DNA of 64,000 bases from Celerinatantimonas diazotrophica. Lineage in GTDB: Bacteria > Pseudomonadota > Gammaproteobacteria > Enterobacterales > Celerinatantimonadaceae. Positions within the stretch are counted from its first letter, which is position 1. The number at the start of each line of letters is the position of its first letter. Below the pieces are notes generated by a model that saw nothing but the letters and a program-made list of their open reading frames with translations, was not told where the DNA came from and made no database searches. Location: assembly GCF_004339545.1 (NCBI RefSeq), contig NZ_SMGD01000012.1, forward strand, positions 434,001 through 498,000. Reading direction: 5' to 3'. Of this stretch, positions 35,937 through 46,040 are shown piece by piece. The position numbers and the translations under genes were made by a program.

Positions 35937-36401
35937 CTATTTGTCAAAGCAGATCTCAATGGTTGCGTGGCCATAGTCAGATGTAAAAGGCATTAGGATC
36001 TTTGCGCCATCAGTCTTATGCTGAATCGTATGGCCTGGGCCGGAGACAACGATGGGGGTTGCCATATCAAATTCATACCCTTGCTCAGCTAGAATGCGTT
36101 TGGCTCCACCTGTCACCATATTAGTAATTTCACCCACCATATCGGTCACTTCATCATTAATGGACTTGGGTTGTTCTCCTAACATGCGTCGCATGATTTC
36201 AAGAGACAATGACTTATCAAAGCTGACTGAAAAAGAGCCTTTTGTTGTTGGACCTATCATCCCAATGACACCAGAAACATCCCCTCGGGCAACGTCGTCT
36301 TTTTTAAGTTTCGGCGCTTGAGGCTTAAGTTCAAGCTGAGCCATGGTACTAATGACATTGAGTAATGAGCTTAAAAATGGGTTGACGAACTTTGCTTCCA
36401 T
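35937..36401 (-). CDS. CheX-like chemotaxis phosphatase domain protein
   Basis: This 154-residue protein resembles CheX/CheC-type CheY-P phosphatases: a start MEAKFVNPFLSSLLNV-like helix, GDVSGVIGMIGPTTKGSFSVSF, and the catalytic E-x2-N helix in DMVGEITNMVTGGAKRILAEQGY (Glu and Asn of EITN). These enzymes dephosphorylate CheY-type regulators. It lies alone, away from any chemotaxis cluster, on the same strand as and downstream of exuR. AAGGAT is 11 bp upstream of the start. Confidence 0.85.
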   Translation of the reverse strand: MEAKFVNPFLSSLLNVISTMAQLELKPQAPKLKKDDVARGDVSGVIGMIGPTTKGSFSVSFDKSLSLEIMRRMLGEQPKSINDEVTDMVGEITNMVTGGAKRILAEQGYEFDMATPIVVSGPGHTIQHKTDGAKILMPFTSDYGHATIEICFDK

Positions 36402-36576
36402 AATCGTTTGATATCCTTCACCGAGAATATAGGCAGAATGCTAAATTCTACCATCCACCTCTTAAACCATAGTCAATATAACTGACGATGTGAATAAAGT
36501 TAAATTATGATGTCAGCATATCTTTATAGGATCAACTTATATGTGAGCTATTCGGCAGTAAAGTCAGTGAGTTAGG

Positions 36577-37365
36577 TTATTTTTTAGCTAATTTATTTAA
36601 ATGGATAACGGGATTGTCCGAAAATAGATAGCGGTCATCTTGCTGATCACCATCAAAATTAGTGGCTTTAAAGAGCATCTCTTTGGTATTTTCCAGATGC
36701 TGCCAGGTGGTCAGTTTTGCTTCCCGAGGATCTTTACGCATCAGTGCTCTTAAAATCTGTTCATGATCCGATGTCCAACTGTCCATCGCTTTATCGTCAA
36801 TATGAGAATGAAGTTTCAACCAGTAGGGATTTTGATCGCGATGCACCCAGAGATTCTCCGTAACAATCACGAGAACCGAATTTTGAGTTGCTTTGGCAAC
36901 TTGGATATGGAATTGCTTATCCCAAGCTGAATCTCGTGCTCGGTCTTCATAACGGCCTTGTTCAACGATTCGAGTTAATTCTAGGATATCTTGCTTGGTA
37001 ACCTGGGTTGCTGCAAATTCGGCAATATTACTTTCTATAAGCTGCCTGGCTTGTAATAGCTCAAATGGACCTGCGGTTAATAATCCATCATTGGCGTTTT
37101 CAGGTGTTTCAGCAACGGATGAGGCTTGAGATGCGATGATATGGATTCCTGAGCCTTTGCGGACTTCGACTAACCCTTCGACTTCCAGCATGATAATTGC
37201 CTCACGAATAACCGTTCGGCTGACATTCATCGTTTCAGCGATGAGTCGCTCTGCTGGTAGCCTATCTCCAACCTGATAAATGCCCGATGCAATCTGAGCT
37301 TTTAGATTGGCTGCAATAGATTGGTAGAGCCTTTTGGGATGAAAATTCGCATCGATATTGTTCAC
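36577..37365 (-). CDS. exuR: GntR/FadR-family hexuronate regulator ExuR
   Basis: ExuR is a repressor of galacturonate/glucuronate uptake and catabolism genes, released by hexuronates. The 262 residues align with E. coli ExuR: winged helix [39 protein letters not shown] (key residues P, R and SRT), and the KGSGIHI wing, then an FCD domain starting [21 protein letters not shown] with the metal-binding HIQVA and HLENT histidine regions. GTG 37365 follows AGGAT at 8 bp. Its place beside the TRAP transporter and uxa genes supports the role. Confidence 0.92.
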   Translation of the reverse strand: MNNIDANFHPKRLYQSIAANLKAQIASGIYQVGDRLPAERLIAETMNVSRTVIREAIIMLEVEGLVEVRKGSGIHIIASQASSVAETPENANDGLLTAGPFELLQARQLIESNIAEFAATQVTKQDILELTRIVEQGRYEDRARDSAWDKQFHIQVAKATQNSVLVIVTENLWVHRDQNPYWLKLHSHIDDKAMDSWTSDHEQILRALMRKDPREAKLTTWQHLENTKEMLFKATNFDGDQQDDRYLFSDNPVIHLNKLAKK

Positions 37366-37436
37366 AGATCTAAATCCTACTCACAGATTCAACGAAGACA
37401 TACTCTGAGGAGCTTATCTCCCCAGAGTAACGGGTT

Positions 37437-38744
37437 TTAATATAACCCAAATAACTTAGGTAAAAACAGACTCAATTCTGGAATATAGGTAATTAACAGT
37501 AACGATACGACCAGCGCCGCAAAAAATGGCAGCATTGGCTTAATTAAATTCTGAATTTTCAGATTAGCGACCGAGCAACCAACGAACAACGCACTACCTA
37601 CAGGTGGTGTACATAAGCCAATACATAAGTTAACCACCATCATAATACCAAAATGTACCGGATCCATACCAATGCGAGTTGCAATGGGCAAGAAGATAGG
37701 GGTAAAGATCAGAACTGCCGGAGTCATATCCATAAATATCCCGACGATTAACAAGATAATGTTGATCATCAATAGAATCACAAAGGGGTTACTGGATACT
37801 GACAATAGCCCTTCGGCAATAGTATTGGGGATCTCTGCGTCTGTCATCACCCAAGACATTCCAACCGAGACGCCTATTAGCATCAATACGATAGACGTCA
37901 TCACCACCGATTCAAGGATAATTTTAGGTAGTTGTTTCGGTTTGATCTCGCGATAGACAAACACAGATAGGATAAAGGTATAGACTACGGCAACTGCTGA
38001 AGCTTCAGTGGCTGTGCAAATGCCTGCTAAAATTCCACCCATGACGATCACGACTAACAACATACTGGGCAGCGCATCCAAGAATGCTTTAACAATCTGT
38101 TTGAAGGTTGGGCGTGGCGCAACTGGATAATTTCGGCGTTTTGCGATCACGGCACCCACAACCATGACAGCCAAGCCCATCAGGAGCCCTGGAATGTAAC
38201 CTGCCATAAATAAGGCTGCAACGGACAAACCGCCAGCCGTTAAGGCATAGACAATTAACACATTTGACGGTGGAATCAACAGCCCGGTGATACAAGATGT
38301 CACATTAATTGCTGCTGAGTATGGCGCGGGATAACCCGCTTTTTTCTGCATTGGCGCCATGGTGCCGCCGACTGCTGCACATGCTGCAACCGCCGAACCC
38401 GAGATAGAACCGAACATCATGTTTGCCATGACGTTGACATGGCCCAGAGAACCAGGCATCCGACCGACGAGCACTTGAGAGAAGTTGATCAAGCGTTGGG
38501 CTATCCCGCCGTTGTTCATTAAAATTCCAGCCAAAATGAAGAATGGAATTGCCAATAACGAAAAGCTATCTAAGCCTGTTGCAACTTTTTGTCCCAAAAT
38601 TGCTAAGGCAACCTGAGGCGGAAGTAAGGTAAAACATGCCAATAATGATGATAAGCCAATTGAAAACGAAATTGGCACGCCACTAAAGACCAATATAAAG
38701 AAGCTGCCGAACATAATCAGCGCCGTCAACCATTCCATATCCAT
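37437..38744 (-). CDS. TRAP transporter large permease subunit (DctM family), probably hexuronate
   Basis: This 435-residue inner-membrane protein has about 12 hydrophobic segments. DctM-type permeases couple Na+ or H+ entry to solute uptake delivered by a periplasmic binding protein. Typical motifs include SGVPISFSIG, FILAGILMNNGGIAQRLINF, GSISGSAVAACAAVGGTM and VNLCIGLCTPPVGSALFVG. Its start overlaps the small-permease stop (TAATG), indicating translational coupling. The hexuronate substrate is inferred from exuR and uxaCBA beside it; E. coli instead uses the MFS permease ExuT. Confidence 0.92.
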   Translation of the reverse strand: MDMEWLTALIMFGSFFILVFSGVPISFSIGLSSLLACFTLLPPQVALAILGQKVATGLDSFSLLAIPFFILAGILMNNGGIAQRLINFSQVLVGRMPGSLGHVNVMANMMFGSISGSAVAACAAVGGTMAPMQKKAGYPAPYSAAINVTSCITGLLIPPSNVLIVYALTAGGLSVAALFMAGYIPGLLMGLAVMVVGAVIAKRRNYPVAPRPTFKQIVKAFLDALPSMLLVVIVMGGILAGICTATEASAVAVVYTFILSVFVYREIKPKQLPKIILESVVMTSIVLMLIGVSVGMSWVMTDAEIPNTIAEGLLSVSSNPFVILLMINIILLIVGIFMDMTPAVLIFTPIFLPIATRIGMDPVHFGIMMVVNLCIGLCTPPVGSALFVGCSVANLKIQNLIKPMLPFFAALVVSLLLITYIPELSLFLPKLFGLY

Positions 38745-39259
38745 TATGCTTGCTCCTCGTGAACGCCATCGTCAGGTTGATTAATATTGATAATTGCTTC
38801 GAAAATAAACAGCAGGCTGTAGTAGCACATAATTGAGCCCGCCAGAGGCAGAACGATATAGACGTAAGCCATGGGAATTTGCATAGCTGGCGACACTTGG
38901 CCACTTTGCATCACGCGAGTTGCTAAATGAATGCCGCCCCAAATCATTGCGCTAGCGGCAAATGCTAAAACACAAAGATTGGTATAAATGGTGCACATTT
39001 GTTTTTTTATGCCCGTAAGATGAGCAACCGCTAAGTCTATTGCCAAGTGACGTTGCGCGCCGACGGTATAAGCTGCGCCTAGCAAGCCTACCCAGATCAT
39101 ACTAAAACGTGCGAGCTCATCGGTGAAGGTACTCGGGGCGTTAAGTATCCAGCGGCTAAATACCTGCCAGACAACGCAGATCACCAAAGAGGTCATAACA
39201 ACAATACAAATTGTAGCAACGACTAAATCAACGGGTTTTTTAAAGGATTCCAGACGCAT
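38744..39259 (-). CDS. TRAP transporter small permease subunit (DctQ family)
   Basis: This 171-residue inner-membrane protein has four predicted helices. WQVFSRWILNAPSTFTDELARFSMIWVGLLGAAYTVG is the DctQ signature region (key motif FTDELARF and the following helix). I chose ATG 39259 because AGGAG lies 6 bp upstream; a longer frame reaching 39379 would overlap the binding-protein gene and lacks a Shine-Dalgarno. It lies in the order P-Q-M. A hairpin in the P-Q gap may lower its expression relative to the binding protein. Confidence 0.9.
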   Translation of the reverse strand: MRLESFKKPVDLVVATICIVVMTSLVICVVWQVFSRWILNAPSTFTDELARFSMIWVGLLGAAYTVGAQRHLAIDLAVAHLTGIKKQMCTIYTNLCVLAFAASAMIWGGIHLATRVMQSGQVSPAMQIPMAYVYIVLPLAGSIMCYYSLLFIFEAIININQPDDGVHEEQA

Positions 39260-39274
39260 TTTATACTCCTGCAT

Positions 39275-39296
39275 AACCGGACATGGGGGTCCGGCT
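39275..39296 (-). promoter_or_regulatory. intercistronic hairpin between TRAP binding protein and permease
   Basis: CCGGAC and GTCCGG pair around ATGGGG in the 58-bp gap. Such hairpins commonly protect the abundant upstream message or partly terminate transcription, giving more binding protein than permease. There is no T-run. Confidence 0.45.
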
Positions 39297-39317
39297 GTTT
39301 CGTCTTTGGGAAGATGA

Positions 39318-40298
39318 CTATTTAACGGCCTCGATTTTGTTGAGCCATTTCGATTTAACAGGATCTTTTTTAAATTCATCCCAAAGTGGTTTCATGGCTT
39401 GTTGAAATGCTGGTTTATCAACTTTGATGAAAGTTGCTCCGAGTTTAATGGCCTCTGCTTTCGATTTTTGAACCTGAGCAGTCCACAGTTTTTTCTCGTA
39501 TTTTTCAGAGTCACGAGCCGCTTGTTTGACGATTTCTTGTTGCTCAGGGCTGAGCCGTTGCATCGCCATGGTTGAGATGGCTAGAAAATCGGGGACGGCG
39601 GTATGCTGGTCTTCTGAATAGTATTTCGCAATTTCAACGTGGCGAGTCTGAACATAAGACGGAATATTGTTTTCTGCCGCATCAACCACACCTTGCTGGA
39701 GTGCGGTATAGACTTCACCAAATGGAATTGGCGCTGGCGAGCCACCTAGTAATTCAACCATTTTGTTGGTTGTGGGGGTTGAGACCACCCGAATTTTCAG
39801 ACCTTTTACATCTGCGGGTTCACGAATTGGTTTTTTACCGTAGAAGCTTCGCGTTCCTGCTTCATACGCCGCTAATAAAACAAAACCATTTTTCTTTGGT
39901 AGTTGTTCTAGTGCATGTCCGACTGGACCAAACACGACTTTGTCAAAGTGCTCTGGGCTGCGGAACAGATAAGGCAAGCTAAAAATAGAGAAAGCTGGCT
40001 CAAATGGTTCTAACTCGCTGGCACTGACTTTCGTCATGGACAGGGCGCCTTGTTGAAGCATTTCCAAAGTCTGACGTGGCCCACCCATTTGGCTATCGCC
40101 ATAGATCCGAACTTTTACTTTGCCATTGGTTTTATCACTGATCTCTTTAGCCATATGGCGCAGTGTGACAGCAACCACGTGGTCAGCTTGCAGGTTGTGT
40201 GCAAGTTTTAGGGTGACTGCTTGAGCAGACAAACTGGTCATTGTGAGAGGCGCTGCGAGCAGTACACTCAGCGATAAGGCTTTCATTTTCCATTCCAT
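39318..40298 (-). CDS. TRAP transporter solute-binding protein (DctP family), probably hexuronate
   Basis: This is a 326-residue periplasmic receptor with a signal peptide (MEWKMKALSLSVLLAAPLTM and ending near SAQA). Family motifs: LKLAHNLQADHVVAVTL at the mature N-terminus, RIYGDSQMGGPRQTLEMLQQG, the ligand-arginine region LKIRVVSTPTTNKMVELLGGSPAPIPFGEVYTALQQGVVDAAENN (key R, N and E residues). ATG 40298 has GGGGT 9 bp upstream; ATG 40286 is the alternative. It is first in the P-Q-M operon and divergent from uxaC. Hexuronate specificity is inferred from context. Confidence 0.92.
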   Translation of the reverse strand: MEWKMKALSLSVLLAAPLTMTSLSAQAVTLKLAHNLQADHVVAVTLRHMAKEISDKTNGKVKVRIYGDSQMGGPRQTLEMLQQGALSMTKVSASELEPFEPAFSIFSLPYLFRSPEHFDKVVFGPVGHALEQLPKKNGFVLLAAYEAGTRSFYGKKPIREPADVKGLKIRVVSTPTTNKMVELLGGSPAPIPFGEVYTALQQGVVDAAENNIPSYVQTRHVEIAKYYSEDQHTAVPDFLAISTMAMQRLSPEQQEIVKQAARDSEKYEKKLWTAQVQKSKAEAIKLGATFIKVDKPAFQQAMKPLWDEFKKDPVKSKWLNKIEAVK

Positions 40299-40342
40299 AA
40301 AACTAATACCCCATTTGTAAAGGTTAGAGATAGGTTCGTTAG

Positions 40343-40357
40343 ACAATACCAATCGAT
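40343..40357. promoter_or_regulatory. ExuR/UxuR-like half-site
   Basis: ACAATACCAAT is the complement of the ATTGGTAT half of the ATTGGTATACCAAT operator consensus. It sits just upstream of the TRAP binding-protein start. Confidence 0.4.
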
Positions 40358-40395
40358 GGGAACGTCCTGTCCTATAAATTATTCCGCAGTAATAT

Positions 40396-40409
40396 AATTG
40401 GTATAATAT
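40396..40409. promoter_or_regulatory. ExuR/UxuR-like operator on the TRAP side
   Basis: AATTGGTATAATAT keeps one perfect half of ATTGGTATACCAAT; the other half is degenerate. Confidence 0.5.
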
Positions 40410-41177
40410 ATATTAAAGTTGAGAACCATCACATTTTTAAGGGCCTTTGTGGGTGGATAGCGTATATCCGCTATAAAATAGATTTAGATCACGTTTTTTA
40501 GCGCTTTTTAGTCAACTTATATGACTAATCTTCTCTGAGTTATATCCGTTTATATGAAGTTAAATGAGCGTTATTTTAATGTTCTGAAGCAGAGCTTGTT
40601 AGAGTTAATAATTTTAACTATATGATTTATTTTATATTAAAAAATTTATAAGGATTCTGTTTATAGCTTAACTGACGAGTATTGGCAGATTTTTTTCATT
40701 CTGACAGGAAAAACCATGGTTTTTATTTGGTTTATAGATAGCTAAATAATTTAACGGTCCAAAGTTGGCAATGAGCTATTTGATTCACTGTATCTTGTAA
40801 CGTTGTGGATTGAGACCCGTGGTATTAGCTTAGGGAGAGGATTGTCAGGTATTGATTCAGCTTGTTTTCTTCTGAAATTGGCGCGTTAGTTGAATCTTTT
40901 CAAATAAATATACTCGTTCTATATGGGCGTGCTTTGAATCATGGAAACTGGTTTTACAGGGGAGTCTTCGCGACTGCCAAGAAGTTCTATGAGGTTGGGG
41001 GAGGCGATCATCGGTCTTTCTGGCGAGCGATTATTTCAGCATAAAATCTATTTGAACAGATGGAGTCATGACCTTTCTCTTCTATTTTAGATATGTGTTC
41101 GCAGCGGTATTTGATTGATTTTTTGGATTATATCGTGAACGAGAATTTGTGGTTGCTCATCATGTCATTTATTTTAG

Positions 41178-41194
41178 TTATTGGTATAACAATT
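41178..41194. promoter_or_regulatory. ExuR/UxuR-like operator, palindromic
   Basis: ATTGGTATAACAAT matches ATTGGTATACCAAT at 13 of 14 positions, the best of the four sites. Confidence 0.65.
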
Positions 41195-41342
41195 AGGTTT
41201 GAATTACTTACATATTTTTAATCGCTGAGAGAAATATTGAAAAAGTGATTTTAGTCAGCAAAGGCGACATGATTGCCGTTAATCTGTGATGAAACTAGCA
41301 AAAAAGAGAATATCCGTAGACAGTGTTTAGAAGAAGTAGAAT

Positions 41343-41359
41343 AATTGGTATAACAAATT
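41343..41359. promoter_or_regulatory. ExuR/UxuR-like operator upstream of uxaC
   Basis: AATTGGTATAACAAATT lies 76 bp before the uxaC start, matching both halves of the consensus with one change in the core. Confidence 0.65.
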
Positions 41360-41434
41360 TATGGCTGCAGTATGGCTGCGATCAGCGATTAAGCAACCTA
41401 GCAGGGACTTTTGCATCTTTTATTGGAGTGAATC

Positions 41435-42850
41435 ATGAGCTCGTTTTTGACTGAAGACTTCTTACTCGACACCGATTTTGCCCGGCATCTTTATCATGAC
41501 TTTGCTAAAGATCAGCCAATTTTTGATTTCCATTGTCACCTTCCACCCGAACAAATTGCGCAAAATTATCAGTTTAACAACCTTTATGATATTTGGCTGA
41601 AAGGGGACCATTACAAATGGCGAGCAATGCGTTCTAATGGTGTCGAAGAACGTTTTTGTACTGGTGATGCAAGTGACTACGAAAAATTTAAAGCCTTTGC
41701 AGCGACTGTTCCTTATACCATTGGTAATCCAATTTTTCACTGGACTCACTTAGAGTTGCGTCGTCCTTTTGGTTTAACTGATCGCCTCTTATCGTTAAAA
41801 ACAGCGGATTCAATCTGGCACGAGTGTAATGAACGACTCGCACAGCCAGAGTTTTTTGCCCGCGGTATCATGGAGCAAATGAATGTCAAAATGGTTGGTA
41901 CAACAGATGATCCAGCCGATTCGTTGGAATATCACTCGCAGATTGCTCAAGACAGTGATTTCAACGTAAAAGTTCTGCCATCTTTCCGCCCTGATAAGGC
42001 TTTTAAAATCGATGCGCCAATCTTCGTTGATTACCTGACCCAACTCGGTCAAGCCGCAGATGTCGAAATCAATCGTTTTACTGATTTAACCACGGCACTT
42101 TCTAAGCGCCTGGATCATTTCCAAAAATTAGGTTGTAAGATTGCAGACCATGCGTTGGATACGGTTCCTTATGGTGAAGCTGATGAAGCCTCACTGGATC
42201 AGATGATTGCCGATCGCCGTGCAGGTAAAACGTTAAACAAAGAGCAAGTTGCTGCCTTTCAAACTGCGGTGTTGTTGTTCTTAGGTCAAGAATATCATCG
42301 TCGAGGCATGGTTCAGCAGTATCATATTGGCGCGCTGCGCAATAACAACTCATTTCAGTTGGGGCAATTAGGTCCTGATACTGGTTTTGATTCTATTCAC
42401 GATGAACCCATTGCCGCTAATTTATCCAAGTTACTGGATTCTCAGGCAACCACAAACCAGTTACCCAAAACGGTTTTGTTCTGTTTGAACCCTCGCGATA
42501 ACGAAGTTCTGGGAACCATGATCGGTAACTTTCAGGGCGATGCTATTCCAGGAAAAATGCAGTTTGGATCAGGCTGGTGGTTCAATGACCAAAAAGATGG
42601 CATGCAGCGTCAAATGACTCAACTCGCGCAGCTGGGCTTGTTAAGTCGTTTTGTAGGGATGCTGACCGACAGCCGCAGTTTCCTTTCTTATACACGTCAC
42701 GAATATTTCCGTCGTATCCTCTGTCAGATGATAGGGCATTGGGTCGCAGCGGGCGAAGCGCCCAATGATCTGAAATGGCTAGGGTCAATGGTCGAAGATA
42801 TCTGCTTTAATAACGCGCGCCATTATTTCGGCGTTGAACTGGGTGAATAA
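41435..42850 (+). CDS. uxaC: glucuronate/galacturonate isomerase
   Basis: UxaC converts D-glucuronate to D-fructuronate and D-galacturonate to D-tagaturonate, the first intracellular step. The 471 residues (E. coli 470) start with the family segment [23 protein letters not shown] and contain the metal-binding [23 protein letters not shown], and [19 protein letters not shown] region (key residues N and D). GGAG lies 6 bp before ATG 41435. It is the first gene of uxaC-uxaB-uxaA. Confidence 0.97.
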   Translation: MSSFLTEDFLLDTDFARHLYHDFAKDQPIFDFHCHLPPEQIAQNYQFNNLYDIWLKGDHYKWRAMRSNGVEERFCTGDASDYEKFKAFAATVPYTIGNPIFHWTHLELRRPFGLTDRLLSLKTADSIWHECNERLAQPEFFARGIMEQMNVKMVGTTDDPADSLEYHSQIAQDSDFNVKVLPSFRPDKAFKIDAPIFVDYLTQLGQAADVEINRFTDLTTALSKRLDHFQKLGCKIADHALDTVPYGEADEASLDQMIADRRAGKTLNKEQVAAFQTAVLLFLGQEYHRRGMVQQYHIGALRNNNSFQLGQLGPDTGFDSIHDEPIAANLSKLLDSQATTNQLPKTVLFCLNPRDNEVLGTMIGNFQGDAIPGKMQFGSGWWFNDQKDGMQRQMTQLAQLGLLSRFVGMLTDSRSFLSYTRHEYFRRILCQMIGHWVAAGEAPNDLKWLGSMVEDICFNNARHYFGVELGE

Positions 42851-42885
42851 GTCTGCGTCTTGCTCAATGGAATGGTAAACAATAT

Positions 42886-44358
42886 ATGAAACGATTAAAT
42901 CGCAAAGACTTTCCAGGCGCGAGTTATCCTGACAAAGTGATTCAATTTGGCGAAGGGAATTTTTTACGGGCCTTTGTTGATTGGCAGATTGATAAACTCA
43001 ATGAACACACCTCATTCAATGGGGGGGTGGTTATTATTCGGCCGCTTGATAGTCATTTCCCACCCAGCCTGAATGAGCAAGATGGACTGTATACGACACT
43101 GATTCGAGGGTTAAACGAAGCTGGGAAGCCCGTTCGTATGCCTCGTATTATTCGCAGTGTTAATCGCGAATTGAGCTGTTATCAGCAGTTTGATGAAGTG
43201 CTGTCGCTGGCATGCGATGAAAATATTAAGTTTTTGTTTTCTAACACGACTGAAGCCGGCATTAATTACCATGCCGGCGATAAATTCAGCGATACCCCCC
43301 CGATCAGTTATCCGGCTAAATTGACGCGTTTACTGTTTGAACGTTTTAAGCATTTTAATGGTGCGAAAGATAAGGGGTTCATTCTACTGCCTTGTGAACT
43401 GATTGAGCACAACGGTGATCAGCTGAAGGCGCTCGTTGAGCGCTATGCCAAAGAGTGGGGATTGCCACAGGCGTTCATTCATTGGTTGGAGCATGATAAT
43501 ACCTTCTGTTCAACGCTGGTGGATCGAATTGTGACCGGTTTTCCGGGGGATGAACAGGCGGCCCTTGAACAAGAATTTGGTTATCAAGACCAGTTTATTG
43601 ATACGGCTGAATACTTCTATTTGTTCGTGATTGAAGGTCCACAATCATTAGCTCAAAGTCTGTGCTTGCATGAGCTGAGCGATAACCAAAAATTAAATAT
43701 CAAGATTGTTGATAATATCCAGCCATACAAAGACCGCAAAGTGGCTATCTTAAATGGGGCTCACACGGCAATGGTTCCGGTTGCGTATCTTGCTGGGCTC
43801 GATACGGTGGGGGATTCCATGGCTGATGAACAGCTTCATGCATTTGTGCATCGTGCTATTTTTGATGAAATCATTCCCACACTGAACCTGCCAAAAGATG
43901 AGTTGGAATCATTTGCAAATGATGTTTTGTCTCGTTTTAAAAACCCGTTTATTAAACATCAGCTATTGTCGATTTCACTCAACAGCATGACGAAATATCG
44001 TACCCGGATTCTGCCTCAGCTGTTACGTTTTCAAAAGCAGCACCAGCAGCTGCCTAAATGTTTAACATTTGCTCTGGCTGCGTTATTGGCGTTTTATCGC
44101 GGGGAACGTCATGGTCAACCCACGCCCCTTAAAGATGATGAAAAATGGTTGACGTTTTTCTCCGACAGTTGGGAGAAAATGCAAATGGGCGAGTTATCAT
44201 ACGCCGCTCTGGTGAGCGCTGTGTTAAGCGATTCAGGCCATTGGGAACAAGATTTAACGCTCGTTCCGGGGCTTGCTGAACAGGTGACTGAATCTTTGCA
44301 GCAGATTGTTGAAAAAGGTGTTCGTGAAGCACTGACTGCTGCTTTAAGGGGCGCATGA
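42886..44358 (+). CDS. uxaB: altronate oxidoreductase (tagaturonate reductase)
   Basis: UxaB is an NADH-dependent reductase of tagaturonate to altronate in the galacturonate branch. The 490-residue protein belongs to the mannitol dehydrogenase family: N-terminal [20 protein letters not shown] dinucleotide-binding region, NTTEAGI, and the C-terminal domain with the catalytic lysine-asparagine region [22 protein letters not shown] (key K, N and H). Length fits E. coli UxaB (483). It lies 35 bp after uxaC and its stop overlaps the uxaA start. Confidence 0.96.
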   Translation: MKRLNRKDFPGASYPDKVIQFGEGNFLRAFVDWQIDKLNEHTSFNGGVVIIRPLDSHFPPSLNEQDGLYTTLIRGLNEAGKPVRMPRIIRSVNRELSCYQQFDEVLSLACDENIKFLFSNTTEAGINYHAGDKFSDTPPISYPAKLTRLLFERFKHFNGAKDKGFILLPCELIEHNGDQLKALVERYAKEWGLPQAFIHWLEHDNTFCSTLVDRIVTGFPGDEQAALEQEFGYQDQFIDTAEYFYLFVIEGPQSLAQSLCLHELSDNQKLNIKIVDNIQPYKDRKVAILNGAHTAMVPVAYLAGLDTVGDSMADEQLHAFVHRAIFDEIIPTLNLPKDELESFANDVLSRFKNPFIKHQLLSISLNSMTKYRTRILPQLLRFQKQHQQLPKCLTFALAALLAFYRGERHGQPTPLKDDEKWLTFFSDSWEKMQMGELSYAALVSAVLSDSGHWEQDLTLVPGLAEQVTESLQQIVEKGVREALTAALRGA

Positions 44359-45842
44359 TGCAATCTGTCATCCAAATCCATCCGCGTGACAATGTTCTGG
44401 TTGCGCTGCAAGAGCTCAAAGCTGGTGATGTCATCCACCATCAAGGGCAACAAATCACGCTGGGCGATGATGTTCCCAGAGGCCATAAAATTGCGCTGCA
44501 TGCGTTAGCTGAAAATGCGCAAGTGATTAAATATGGTCAGGCAATCGGCCATACATTAACAGAAGTTGGCGCTGGTGAACATCTGCATGCTCATAATGTG
44601 AAAACGAATCTGAGCGACTTGGATCGTTATGACTATGAACCGATTAATGTTTCATTGAAAGCACCGATGGCTGATCGTGATGTTATACTTTATCGTCGCC
44701 CTGATGGACAAGTCGGTGTGCGTAACGAATTGTGGATTGTTCCCACGGTTGGCTGTGTTAACGGCATGGCTAAACAGATGATTAAGCGGTTGGAAAAAGA
44801 GGAAGATCTCTCGGCTATCGACGGTGTGCACCTGCTTGAACATACTTACGGCTGCTCTCAGTTGGGTAACGATCATCTCACAACCCGAACTATTTTACAG
44901 GATATGGTGAAACACCCGAATGCCGGTGGGGTATTAGTGGTCGGTTTGGGCTGTGAAAACAATCAGATCGATGTCTTTAAAGAAACGCTGGGTGACCATG
45001 GTGACCGTGTTCGTTTTATGATTTGCCAGGATCAGCTTGATGAAGTTGAGTATGGCGTGAATCAGCTTAAAGAACTGTTAGCACTGATGAAGCAGGATGA
45101 ACGTCAGGCTGGTCACCTCAGCGAGTTACGTTTTGGTCTTGAATGTGGCGGCAGTGATGGTTTCTCTGGCATTACCGCCAACCCGCTATTGGGCGCTTTT
45201 TCTGATTACCTCATTAGCAATGGCGGAACCACCGTTTTAACTGAAGTTCCAGAGATGTTTGGGGCTGAACGTCTTTTGATGTCTCGCTGTAAAGATCAAG
45301 AAACGTTTGAAAAACTAGTTGCTATGATCAATGACTTTAAAAGTTATTTTATTGAACACAAACAGCCGATTTATGAGAATCCATCGCCAGGAAATAAAGC
45401 GGGTGGGATTTCAACTCTTGAAGATAAATCGCTAGGCTGTACTCAAAAGTCAGGCCAGAGTCAGGTCATCGATGTACTTCACTATGGGGAACGCTTAACT
45501 CAACATGGTCTGAACTTACTCAGTGCGCCAGGGAATGATGCGGTTGCAACCAGTGCTTTGGCGGCAGCCGGGTGCCATATGGTGCTCTTTACTACCGGCC
45601 GGGGAACGCCATACGGCGGACCTGTTCCAACCATGAAAATTGCGACCAATACCGATCTGGCAAATCGTAAACCGCATTGGATTGACTTTAATGCCGGGGC
45701 GCTGTTAGAAGGGGTAACGATGGATGAGTTATTGACTCAGTTTATCGATAAATTGGTGACTTTAGTCAATGGTCAGCCGACGCGTAACGAAGTGAACGAG
45801 TTTAAAGAATTGGCTATTTTTAAATTAGGGGTGACATTGTAA
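44355..45842 (+). CDS. uxaA: altronate dehydratase
   Basis: UxaA dehydrates D-altronate to 2-keto-3-deoxygluconate, using Fe2+. The 495 residues (E. coli 495) contain an N-terminal SAF domain ([18 protein letters not shown]), [46 protein letters not shown] and the Cys-containing [13 protein letters not shown]. Start ATG 44355 overlaps the uxaB stop by 4 bases (ATGA), so the two are coupled. kdgK/eda for the next steps are not in the window, nor are the glucuronate-branch uxuAB genes. Confidence 0.97.
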   Translation: MMQSVIQIHPRDNVLVALQELKAGDVIHHQGQQITLGDDVPRGHKIALHALAENAQVIKYGQAIGHTLTEVGAGEHLHAHNVKTNLSDLDRYDYEPINVSLKAPMADRDVILYRRPDGQVGVRNELWIVPTVGCVNGMAKQMIKRLEKEEDLSAIDGVHLLEHTYGCSQLGNDHLTTRTILQDMVKHPNAGGVLVVGLGCENNQIDVFKETLGDHGDRVRFMICQDQLDEVEYGVNQLKELLALMKQDERQAGHLSELRFGLECGGSDGFSGITANPLLGAFSDYLISNGGTTVLTEVPEMFGAERLLMSRCKDQETFEKLVAMINDFKSYFIEHKQPIYENPSPGNKAGGISTLEDKSLGCTQKSGQSQVIDVLHYGERLTQHGLNLLSAPGNDAVATSALAAAGCHMVLFTTGRGTPYGGPVPTMKIATNTDLANRKPHWIDFNAGALLEGVTMDELLTQFIDKLVTLVNGQPTRNEVNEFKELAIFKLGVTL

Positions 45843-45883
45843 GTTATATCACTTATCGGTTGAAAAATTGGGTTTACTCTCTT

Positions 45884-45910
45884 AAGGCATCCGCAAGGGT
45901 GCCTTTTTAT
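45884..45910 (+). terminator. rho-independent terminator of uxaCBA
   Basis: AAGGCATCC and GGGTGCCTT pair (one T-G) around GCAA and are followed by TTTTTAT. Confidence 0.88.
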
Positions 45911-45926
45911 ATCCTCTTGTTATGGG

Positions 45927-45982
45927 CAAGGCGTGATCTAACTATTCTCTTTAGTTAGAAAATGATAACTAAAGGCGCCTTG
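45927..45982 (+). promoter_or_regulatory. alternative hairpins upstream of ygdQ
   Basis: CAAGGCG (45927) pairs with CGCCTTG (45976). Inside, TTAGTTAG (45951-45958) can pair either with CTAACTA (45938) or with ATAACTAA (45965-45972), so two mutually exclusive inner stems exist. This overlaps the predicted -35, so it may act as DNA operator structure or belong to an upstream-initiated leader. Confidence 0.35.
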
Positions 45983-46009
45983 TTGATCATGGTCCGAAGT
46001 GGCTATAAT
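45980..46009 (+). promoter_or_regulatory. sigma70 promoter of ygdQ
   Basis: TTGTTG (45980-45985), an 18-bp spacer and TATAAT (46004-46009), 32 bp before the start codon. Confidence 0.6.
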
Positions 46010-46040
46010 GGCCCGCTATTGATTTATGCGGCAGTTTATT

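Larger units (their letters stand above)
40299..41434. other. 1.1-kb divergent control region between TRAP and uxaCBA operons
   Basis: No gene is supported; a 60-codon frame at 40862-41044 lacks a Shine-Dalgarno. It holds ExuR/UxuR-like sites near 40346, 40396, 41178 and 41343, a CRP-like site at about 40419-40434 (TTGA-N6-TCACA), and a half CRP site TGTGA at 41285. An inverted repeat TAGCG/CGCTA lies at about 40457-40474. Confidence 0.55.

Noticed and set aside
40862..41044. 60-codon plus-strand frame in the exu control region
   Set aside because: No Shine-Dalgarno, no family resemblance, and it lies between regulatory sites.
45910..46040. Manganese (yybP-ykoY) riboswitch expected before a TerC-family gene
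   Set aside because: The conserved internal-loop sequences of that riboswitch were not found; only unrelated hairpins are present.
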